Source: Rhipidocladum racemiflorum
Lineage: Eukaryota > Streptophyta > Magnoliopsida > Poales > Poaceae
DNA length: 64,000 bases
Reading direction: 5' to 3'
Assembly: GCA_036346355.1 (NCBI GenBank)
Contig: CM070577.1
Coordinates: 15,499,666-15,563,665 of the forward strand
The notes beneath the pieces are model-generated. The model saw only the letters and a program-made list of their open reading frames with translations. It was not told where the DNA came from and did not search any database. The position numbers and the translations under genes are program-made. Numbering within the stretch: the first letter of the stretch is position 1; every line of letters starts with the position of its first letter. Positions 55,906-64,000 of the stretch are shown here, piece by piece.

Positions 55906-56149
55906 GACTATCTCTAGCAATTTCTCCACATTATATTCCCTTTCTTATATTTATTCTCTTTATTTCCTACTATCTCCAACAGCATCCACTCGAAGGGATT
56001 TCTTTCTGGGATTGGAGAGAGAATCTATTTCTAAAGGGATTCTCTCTCCAAATCCCTTCTGAAGGGAAGGCTGAAGAGAATCCGCTGGAACACTTGGGAT
56101 CTGTTCGCCAACGGATTTGGAGGCTAAAGGGAATTCGCTGAAGATAGTC
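55906..56149. mobile_element. Palindromic MITE with TAA target, copy 2
   Basis: GACTATCTCTAGC and GCTGAAGATAGTC ends, TAA on both sides. 244 bp made of GGGATT/AATCCC palindromes. A (GA)n run lies just upstream at 55829-55846. Confidence 0.85.
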
Positions 56150-56152
56150 TAA

Positions 56153-57205
56153 GACGGAAGTACATCACAAAGCTTCACCCGTACCAACGTTAGTAAATTC
56201 GTCATTTTATTGTTGGGCAAAGCCCAGATAAAAGGGCTAGCTACAGGCTACAGCCTGCATAGGGAAATAAAGTTGTTCTTCTCCTTTCACGAAACAATTT
56301 CTGCTTAATTTCTTTGCTTGTCAAGCATCGTCTTTGTCCCACTCCTACACGCGTGTGCACAACAAAGGTTAATATTATGATAGCATCTATAACACTTTGC
56401 CTCAAATTTTATCACACAAGCTTAAATTTCGCTCAATATACAACCCACTTATGGGGTGGACCCATACACACATAGTATCCAGCTTACACTTTTGTTCTAG
56501 CTTCATGTAAAAAGGTTAATTCAGAGATGCTATGTTTAAATCTAACAGACATTCTATACAATTACAACTCACTTTATGTAAGCAATGTAAGACTAATCTC
56601 ACCACTGCTCTACATAAGCCACATGCGACTTCACATTAACGGATCAATACATTACAGATCAGCAAGGAGAATATGCATGCCTGATAGCCTGATAGTTCCT
56701 ACTGAAACCGCGGCTCATGTTTGAGAAATAATCCGTCAAATAAGACTTGTTCCTCCGGAGTCTCCCAAAGTAGGAAACCCGAGCATGACTGTTTCGTCTA
56801 AGAGGAAGCGAAATTAAAAAAAAAGGGGGGATTGTAGGACGGATTTCTCTATGGCAATCGGGTACTCATTTTTGTAACAAAACACTAGCTGTGTGGCCGC
56901 GGTGACACGCTGCACGACGCAATTTTTCGAAACCACAAGGATTCGTTTGCAAAAGGGATTGATTTGGAGTTGGTCGTGAATTTGTGAACCAGAAAGCTCT
57001 TGGCGCAAAGAAACCGGCGAAAGAACCTGAACGCAATTTAGGATTTCTTTGGGAGTCTTTTCGCGAAGGAGTTTCGAATCTGCGAAACCAAAAGGTTTTT
57101 TGTGCAAAAAAAAAAGTTCTTTGAATTTCTTTGGAGGGCTTTTTCGCGGAGGGGGCCATGTGGGGGCTGGGTGGGTGGGAATTCCCTGAGGAATAATATA
57201 GAAAA
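56153..57205. other. Unassigned sequence
   Basis: TTGTTGGGCAAAGCCCAG near 56213 resembles a copia LTR start without a matching end. 56920-57130 has repeated GCGAAACC/TTTCGCG motifs on a short scale. No gene seen. Confidence 0.35.
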
Positions 57206-57497
57206 CTAGTTGCTACGCTGAGCTCGCACGTTGCTATCGACGGAAGGAAGCATCAAACAGGTAGAGATTTTAACACAGAGAGAAAATCTTTTTGGGAAAC
57301 CCCTTAAAAAAGAAACAGAAAGCAATGATTCTCTTTTAAAAGATTAAAAATTGTAAATTTCTTGAAAAACAAAACAAAATACTGTAATATACACTGTATA
57401 TATGCTGCAAAAACTACAGCGTCCGGTCTACGCGTGGCGCTGGCCCGCAGAGCAGTCCGTACATCTCTGAGAGTAATGATATATATAGAGATAGAGA
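57206..57497 (-). mobile_element. Small non-autonomous Helitron (minus strand)
   Basis: On the minus strand it begins TCTCTATCTCTATATATATC after A and ends GAGCTCAGCGTAGCAACTAG before T. 292 bp, AT-rich, no target duplication. The 3' part has an imperfect GC(AAC)GTGC/GCGTAGC stem. Confidence 0.65.
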
Positions 57498-58105
57498 TAC
57501 TCCAAATGGAGCGGCAGATTTTTAGGTTTTGGTTGTGATTTCTGAAGCATTAACGCAAGAGATTATAGCACGAACAGGCTCCCAGCCAAAGGATCAAACA
57601 AGAACCACCGGCGACATTGTTTTCAGGAGGAGTTGTTCTCTGGAAGAGCATGTACCAGCTATCACTGCTGAACCCGCGACCGATTCCGCACGGCAATACA
57701 TAACGTTATCCGGCCATGGTTTGGTCAGCGAGGCACCTCACGCCCACAGCTTGGTTCTCCAAACACCGCGAAGACAACAGGAGGACTTTATTCGGAAGCA
57801 GTAGCAGACGGCGTCCTCAGCGGTTCAAGTTATGATGATTGCACGGTCGGGTTGGTAGAGCAAGCAAAGCGAGTCGATCGATACTGTTTTCTGGTAGGCG
57901 CCAATAAAAGAGGCTAGCTAACTGCCGTGAGCCACCGCGGTTCGGTAGGCCTGAACATCGCACAGTGCGCATGCATGTACTTACCGTCCTCGAGCTCTCA
58001 CATGATCGGCGCCTGTAGCGCGTACATGTGTTTATGGCAAATGGATGTACGTGAGTGTAGCCATAAGTGTGGTAGTGCCGTGGACTCTGCTGGTGCTGCT
58101 AGTTG
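57498..58105. other. Unassigned, partly coding-like sequence
   Basis: A 92-codon open stretch on + (57529-57804) has normal composition but no recognisable motif. Probably a decayed gene fragment; nothing firmer can be said. Confidence 0.3.
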
Positions 58106-58343
58106 CTCCTGTAATTTCCCTTCATTCCATTCCCTTTCTTATATTCATTCCCTTTATTTTCTACTATCTCCAACAGCATCCCCTCGAAGAGATTTCTCTC
58201 TGGAATTGGAGAGAGAATCTGTTTCTAAAGGGATTCTCTCTCCAAATCTCTTCTGAAGAGAAGGTTAAAGGGAATCCGCTGGAGCACTTGGGATCTATTT
58301 GCGAAGGGATTTGGAGGCTGAAGGGAATCTGCTGGAGATAGTC
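58106..58343. mobile_element. Palindromic MITE with TAA target, copy 3
   Basis: About 90% like copy 2 through CTATCTCCAACAGCATCC and GGGATTCTCTCTCCAAATC; right end GCTGGAGATAGTC then TAA. The left terminal GACTATC is lost. Confidence 0.75.
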
Positions 58344-58346
58344 TAA

Positions 58347-59005
58347 TCCTGTTTTCTTTTCTGTTGACAATGTTGTTCATATGTTTTCGGTTTAAGTGCT
58401 TTCGAAAGGCAGATCCCGCCGTTGTAACTCGTTGAACTAGAATGCAGCCGTGCGCATTTCTGCGTATTTGTCGAAAAGAAATACGTGGGCGCTGTTAGTT
58501 TTTCTAAGGGCTCGGCACTGGTAATCGTACGATAACGAGAGGCTTACTTCATGAATTACTCGGTTTATAGCGCTGATTCGCGATCCAAAGGTTACATTAC
58601 ATGGCTTACATGCAATTGACCTTGTGAATAGCACGGCAGAGGAGAAGAGGACGCGGATCCCCGGGGAGAGTTGGAGACACCGTTGGTTGTCGGCGCTCGG
58701 CACAAGGTGACACCCATCCATGATTGATCCTTTCGTTCCATGTAGGGGTGGGCTTTATAGACCGGAACCAAAAATCGAATCGAATTAATTGATTATTTCG
58801 GTCTTTTGGTTTTTTGTTTGGTTTTTATTCTAGTGCTATTTGGTTTCAGGTATTGGTTTAGTTTTTAACTTCCAGAAACCGAATACTCAACAATTCCGAA
58901 CCGAGCGCAACCGGCCACCTCTTCTTCGGCAATCAACACCACTTCCCTTCCCCGTTCCCACACCCACAAGGTCACAACCCGTTGCTCGCTCGGTTGCTCC
59001 CACCT
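58347..59005. other. Unassigned, with a possible hAT MITE end
   Basis: GTAGGGGTGGGCTTTATAGA at about 58743 resembles a hAT MITE left end; CCGAACC/GGTTTGG repeats follow, but no right end is found. Confidence 0.35.
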
Positions 59006-60150
59006 TGTAACATCCTAAAAATTGTATTCCCTTTTATTTTATTTAATTAGGTTTTCTCGTTATTTTTCTTGAATTTTGAGATTTTATAAAGTCTTTTGCT
59101 TTTTCCCGCTTTATTAAAAGAATTTCTGCAGAAAATCAAAAACTCAAAAAAATTTCAAAACCAACTGTATTAGGTTCTAAATATTCCATAATATTTTTAA
59201 AAAAATTTCAAGATTTTAGAGCCTTTTTGCTATTTTACCTTAAACATTTTTCTTTATTACACTATTCAAATTCAAAAAAAAAGAGTGGCCGCCTGTCTTT
59301 CACTGTAGCATTGTCTTCAACCTTTTGTCCGGAGCCATGTCTCTCTCCCCTCCATTAGAGCACATTAGGAAGCTCTAAAACTCCATAAATCTTGCACCAA
59401 AAATCCGGGAAAAATTATATTCGGATTCGCATCGATCTCCTTTTTCCATCCATAGTCATAATCGCTCCAATCACATGCTTAATAACCGATATTTTGCTCT
59501 TATCTGAATCAATCCGATTTTAAACCTTCTATGTTTGTTCTTCGTTCTTTCGGCTATAAAAGCCACCCTTGGCCCCTTCGCTCTCTGCCCCGTGAATCTC
59601 ATGCACTGCGGTGGAAAAAAATTATTATTCTTTTCAAAAAGAAGAAGAGAGAGAAAGTCAATCTAAGGAAAAAAAAGAGAAAAATAAAGGAAAAATCTCA
59701 AAAAGATTCAAATTTTGAATTTTGAGTCTAAAAATTTGAAACTTTTGTTTAGAAAAGGAATTTCAAAAAATTCAAAATCCTTTTCTTTTCTTTTTAATCT
59801 TTCGGTGTCCGTTTTTGCCCGTTTGAACTCCGATCGGCTCCGTTTTTCTTTATAAATTCTTTGAAAATTCCAAACTTGTTTTTACGCTAGTTTGATATTT
59901 TATTTGAATTTTATTCGATTTTGGTTGTTTCGCGTATAGATTGCGGTGAGCCGGAGGAGTACGCCACCGACGATCCCGATCAGCTACTCTACGACCAAGG
60001 CAAGTTGCACACCTATGAGCATTTTGATCCTAAATTTTAAATTATATCTTGAATTTAAATTATTGCATGCATAATTTTAGCAACTTAGTTTTAATCCCAG
60101 TTTTAAATAATTAGTTAATCTCCGAATTGATTAAAACCACCTTGGGAATT
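59006..60150 (+). repeat. Gypsy-type LTR remnant
   Basis: Starts TGTAACATCCTAAAAATTG. AT-rich body, then GTGAGCCGGAGGAGTACGCC and TACGACCAAGGCAAGTTGCA near 59944-60010, a short coding-like tract usual in grass gypsy LTRs. It is cut at 60150 by the next element. Confidence 0.55.
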
Positions 60151-60720
60151 TGACGAGTACCCGTACCATGGGTACCCCCAGCGGCCCAAAAAGACGCACG
60201 GGCCGACCCGGGCCAGTCAAGGCCCGAAGTCACGACCACCGGGCAAGGTCCGAAATCGCGGCCAGGTCTCCGATATCCCAGAGAAGCGACAGCATTTATT
60301 GCGTATCGGGCGCATTAAATATCAGCCATAATAACGATGACGTAGCGGCACAAGTTCCCGACCTTTGCATTTATTACGAGCGGCGCAGCGACTACGGCAA
60401 CCTGCAGCAGGGCAGGGGGAGCCGGCGGCCAGTCCCATCAGCCCGTTACTTTCGGACGACCAAGAGCACAGTCTTTTCCTCTTTTTTCTAAACCAACAGT
60501 GTAACCTTCCTCCTCGCCTATATAAAGGGGGGAGGGGCGAGCATGTAAAGGACGACGAACGATCAAGAATCAATACAATCCACCTCACACGAACTGGAGT
60601 AGGGACGTTCTGCCCGAACTAGTATAAACACTAGGCCTCTTGAGTCGACCATTCGGGGAGAGGGAGCGCGCGACCCCCTCCGACCATAAATTCGTATTGC
60701 CGGTGCACGAAACACCGACA
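60151..60720 (+). repeat. 5' LTR of Tat-like element
   Basis: TGACGAGTACCCG...AACACCGACA. TATATAAA at 60519-60526 is the likely promoter. The 3' LTR is outside the window, so the left boundary rests on the TG and on the change of composition. Confidence 0.7.
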
Positions 60721-60722
60721 GT

Positions 60723-60740
60723 TGGCGCGCCAGGTAGGGG
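60723..60740 (+). other. Primer binding site of Tat-like element
   Basis: TGGCGCGCCAGGTAGGGG, two bases after the LTR end. Confidence 0.85.
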
Positions 60741-60795
60741 CGTCTCGCGCGTCTTCATCGACATCTTCATCTTCGGATTCCCATCTTCTTCCCCG

Positions 60796-62505
60796 ATGGC
60801 TTTTTTTGCCCGCAACGACTCGCCGGCGTCGAGGGGCTGGATCCGCTTCGGAGCCCTCGACTTCATCGTCACCACAGCAGGGGAGCTTGTCCTCATCCCC
60901 GCCACCCTCCGAGACCGGGCGCCCTCCGCGAGCTTGGATGTGGTCGCCGACGTTCTCGGCAACCTCCGCCTCGAGACTCCGCCACGAGCCTCCTCGGCGG
61001 CCTCGTCGCGCGACGGCACCGTCTCCGGCAACACCACGCGCGACTCACCACGAGCAAGGATCTCGCCCTCCGCGAGTTCCCGGCTCGTGGCCATGGCTAG
61101 CTACGCGCCTACCTCCCTCCACGACCTGCTGGGGGACTCCTCCAGCCACGGCTCCAGCTCCGACAGGGAGCACCCCCCGCGCCGGATGAACTCTCGAGAG
61201 TGCAACATGACGGGCGCGGCGGAACCGTCCTCCACCCCCGCTACCCTCGGGACCCTCCTCCCGCGCGACGAAGCGCGGCGGGAGGAATCCCAACGGGAAG
61301 ACGACGCGCGCCACCAGCAACGCCTCGCCGACCTCCGTCAGCGGCGCGAGGAGCTGGAGGCCCGAAAGGCTGAGCTCGACAAACTTCAGGCCGACCTGGG
61401 CGGCGGCGGCCGAGCCGCCACTCGTCCCTGGCGCGCGCGCCAGGTGCATCAGCTGCTAGCTGAGGGGGCGGGCGATCTTCCGTTCTTCCCCCACGCCAAC
61501 CAGAACATCGCTACGGCGGCAATGCTGCTCCGCGGACTGCCTGAGCCAACGGAGCCAGAAGCCAAGGCTACCTACCAGAACCTCCGGGGACTGGTAGAAC
61601 ATGCCGTCATTCAGCACGCCCAAGGCTCCGGCTCCCGACGGTCAGGCGCCACCTCGGGCCGCCTGGGCCACTCCCCCTCACAGGGTCGATAGAGCCAGCC
61701 AAGACGGCCCATTTGCACGAGCTCCCAGGCATCATACACCGGTGCGCCACCGCTGGGGACAAGTATGATCTTCGCGCCACCCTCGAGGCGCGAAGGAGAG
61801 CTGCACGCGGCGGCACCCTCGCAGTCGCCGATAGCGGACCGCGCAGCACCGTGATCGTGGTCCTGATGGCCGGAGCCACGCGCGTTCTGGCGTCCGCACG
61901 CGGCTTCCCGACCAGGTTCCGGCCCGACTAACATAGCCAAATACACAGGGCCACCAACCCCAAGTCGGCTAGAAGACTACCGCTCGCTGCCGAGCGGGGA
62001 AGCGACGGACGACTCCTTCATCATCCAAGATCTCCCCATCTACCTTGCGGACTCGGCTCGAGCCTGGCTCGAGTACTGCCGCCAGACACCATCGGCACCG
62101 GGCCGACTGACAAACCTTTTAGTCGGGAACTTCCAGGCACATACAAGCGCCCGGCAACTCCTGAGACTGAAGAGCTGCAAGCGGCGGTAGGAAACCCTCC
62201 CGGACTACATCCGCCGCTTCTCCCAACAAAGGCAACAAGCTCCCCGACATCCGTGACGCCGACGTCGTCGGGACGTTCATCTACGGCACCACGTGCGAGG
62301 CCCTGGTCCACAAGCTGGGCTGTGCGAAACCCCGGACCACCAAGGAGCTCCTCGACATCGCCACCAATCACGCCTCGGCGAGGCCGTGGGGGCCATCTTC
62401 GAAAGGAAGGCGGCCCACAAAGCAGCCGACCTCGAGGCGGCGCCCTTCCGACCGCCATACGACAAAAGGAAGCGGAAGGGAAGCGAGGTCGCTGAAGGCG
62501 AATAA
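60796..62505 (+). pseudogene. Gag of Tat-like element, frameshifted
   Basis: Start at MAFFARNDSPASRGW (60796), after the PBS; the frame is open upstream to 60640 but that part is LTR. It has a Glu/Arg-rich coiled coil (QRREELEARKAELDKLQADL) at 61330-61395 and is open to 61692. The Gag core then appears in other frames: FIIQDLPIYLADSARAWLEY near 62020-62075, NLLVGNFQAHTSARQLLRLK near 62118-62175 and IYGTTCEALVHKLG near 62280-62320. At least three frame changes and one TAG (62189) make it non-functional. Confidence 0.85.
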
Positions 62506-62639
62506 TCGCCACGCCGACCGACCTGCCAAACAGCAGGCCCGGCAGACGCCCGACCGATTCGAGAAATTGATGGATAGTCTGTGCCCGAACCACGACTATC
62601 CCGTCAAACACAAGTATCGGGACTGCGAAGTCTTGAAGC

Positions 62640-63335
62640 GGTTTCTCTCCGAAAACCCCACGACATCGCGGGGTAAGGGGAAGAAGCGCGACCCGGCACC
62701 GGCAGCGGGCGCAGGGCGATGAGCCAGCCGACGAGTTCCCACAGCTCGACGGTTGCCTCATGATCTTCGGAGGGGCAGAGTGCTATGCCGACAAGCGACG
62801 GTTGAAGCTCGCCCACCGAGAGGTTCACACGGCTACCCCCGCCGTGCCCTCCTACTTAAGGTGGTCGGAGTGCCCGATCGCCTTCGATCGGACCGACCAC
62901 CCCGACCACATCCCGCACCCGGGACGCTACCCGCTCGTCGTCGACCCCATCGTGGGGACGAAGCGCCTGACCAAGGTGCTCATGGACGGCGGTAGCAGTC
63001 TCAACATCATGTATGTTGAGACCTTGGATGCCTTGGGGGTCCCTCGCTCCGCCCTCCGGCCGAGCAAGGCGCCTTTCCACGGCGTCGTACCAGGCCAACA
63101 GGCCCACCCCCTCGGGCAGGTCGGCTTGCCCGTCACCTTTGGGAGCCCGGACAACTTCCGCACCGAGAGCCTCACTTTCGAGGTTGTGGACTTTCCCGGC
63201 TCCTACCACGCTATCCTGGGACGACCATGCTACGCGAAGTTCATGGCGGTCCCCAACTACACCTATCTCAAGCTGAAGATGCCGGGGCGCAGGTGTCATC
63301 ACCGCGGGCCACGTCTTTCCTTGCTTATAATCTGA
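62640..63335 (+). pseudogene. Retropepsin-like protease of Tat-like element
   Basis: LMDGGSSLNIMY at about 62980-63015 is the active-site segment (D-G-G in place of the commoner D-T/S-G), followed by VVDFPGSYHAILGRP, the second conserved loop of the fold. The frame is open 62760-63335, then ends early in SLLII. It would cleave Gag-Pol. Confidence 0.8.
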
Positions 63336-63519
63336 GCGAAAGTGAGCTATGAAATGGCCTCACGGTCGCCGCTCACGAGCTCGCCCACTCCAGGAGAAGG
63401 CCTCGAATCCGCCCCGACTCCAGCAAGTCGGGGCCTAGCTCCTTCAAGTCCGCGGAGGACACGAAGGAGGTCATTTATTGATCCCGACGACCCCACCAAG
63501 ATCGTGCGGATCGGGGCCG

Positions 63520-64000
63520 CCCTCGCCGCCAAATAGGAAGGCGCGCTCGTCGACTTCCTCCGAGCAAACCGAGACGTCTTCGCTTGGAGACCCTCGGACA
63601 TGCCAGGAGTTCCAAAGGAGGTCGCCGAGCACTCCTGAACATCCGAAAGGGATCGGACTGCCGCCCAACGCCTGCGCCGTTTCGACGAAGAAAGGCGTCG
63701 AGCCATTGGGGAAGAGATCGCCAAACTTTTGGCCGCCGGCTTTGTAAGGGAGGTGCGTCACCCCGAGTGGCTCGCCAATCCCGTCCTTGTAAAGAAAAAG
63801 TCGGGGCAATGGAGAATGTGTGTTGACTACACGAGCCTCAACAAGGCCTGTCCAAAAGACCCATTCCCATTACCTCGCATCGATCAGGTAGTGGACTCCA
63901 CCGCCGGGTGTGAGTCCCTTTCTTTTTTAGATGCCTATTCGGGCTATCACCAGATTGCGATGAAGGAGTCCGACCAGCTCGCGACCTCCTTCATCACCCC
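63520..64000 (+). pseudogene. Reverse transcriptase of Tat-like element, cut by window end
   Basis: DVFAWRPSDMPGVPKEVAEH, then REVRHPEWLANPVLVKKKSG, QWRMCVDYTSLNKACPKDPF and LSFLDAYSGYHQIAMKESDQ, the N-terminal half of a gypsy RT. A TAG near 63534 and frame changes near 63640-63700 precede the clean stretch from 63690 on. The YxDD box lies beyond the window. Confidence 0.85.

Larger units (their letters stand above)
60151..64000 (+). mobile_element. Tat-like Ty3-gypsy retrotransposon, 5' part
   Basis: LTR, PBS, gag, protease and the start of reverse transcriptase in order on +; it runs off the window end. GC content is far above the neighbours. The TTGGCGCGCCAGGTAGGGG binding site is usual for Tat-lineage elements of grasses. 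Confidence 0.9.

Noticed and set aside
60585..61449. Minus-strand ORFs across the Tat gag
   Set aside because: GC-rich antisense shadows; the + strand order PBS, gag, protease, RT is decisive.
1..64000. tRNA, rRNA or snRNA genes
   Set aside because: TGGTATCAGAGC-type matches are primer binding sites of LTR elements, and no cloverleaf or ribosomal sequence was seen.

Overview
This window is plant nuclear DNA, almost certainly from a grass (Poaceae). Spliced genes have GT-AG introns, one host gene has a very GC-rich first exon, and the mobile DNA is typical of grasses: MuDR-type elements with plant-mobile-domain and GRF-zinc-finger genes, Stowaway, Tourist and hAT MITEs, small Helitrons, RIRE1/BARE-like and SIRE-like copia elements, and a Tat-type gypsy element. 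The species cannot be named from sequence alone.

Layout. 1-7.9 kb: three decayed genes, all on +, encoding a MURA-like transposase, a plant mobile domain (MAIN-like) protein with seven predictable exons, and a GRF zinc-finger protein with a TATA promoter. 8.0-9.6 kb: an array of about 180-bp tandem repeats, then a cluster of TCGCC-N8/9-GGCGA hairpin boxes. 10.9-19.8 kb: the one convincing host gene, a deoxynucleoside kinase on the minus strand. Its five exons join into an open frame of 521 codons. Its 6.9-kb first intron holds a long-TIR (MULE-like) element that itself contains a GRF gene fragment, MITEs and a 1.3-kb TRIM-like LTR element.

20.2-28 kb: MITEs, TA microsatellites, a minus-strand gypsy-type LTR and two small Helitrons. 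One Helitron sits in a MITE whose uninterrupted relative lies 0.6 kb away. 28.8-50.3 kb: an LTR-like gypsy remnant split by two copia insertions, a RIRE1/BARE-like element (30121-38505, TSD CTCCC) and a minus-strand SIRE-like element (38942-49527, TSD ATGAG). The SIRE-like element has lost its normal outer LTR end, which is replaced by a 560-bp near-perfect palindrome of the inner end. 50.3-54.4 kb: a probable Helitron carrying fragments of unrelated genes (CHMP1/SAL1, vacuolar H+-pyrophosphatase, others). 55-60 kb: a solo copia LTR, palindromic MITEs, a third Helitron and a gypsy LTR. 60.15-64 kb: the 5' part of a GC-rich Tat-like gypsy element running off the window.

The genes do not form a pathway. 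The biology here is one housekeeping nucleotide-salvage gene surviving in a bed of nested transposons. The observations most worth following are the palindromic LTR, the three-gene MULE-like block with its repeat array and hairpin boxes, and the chimeric gene-fragment Helitron.
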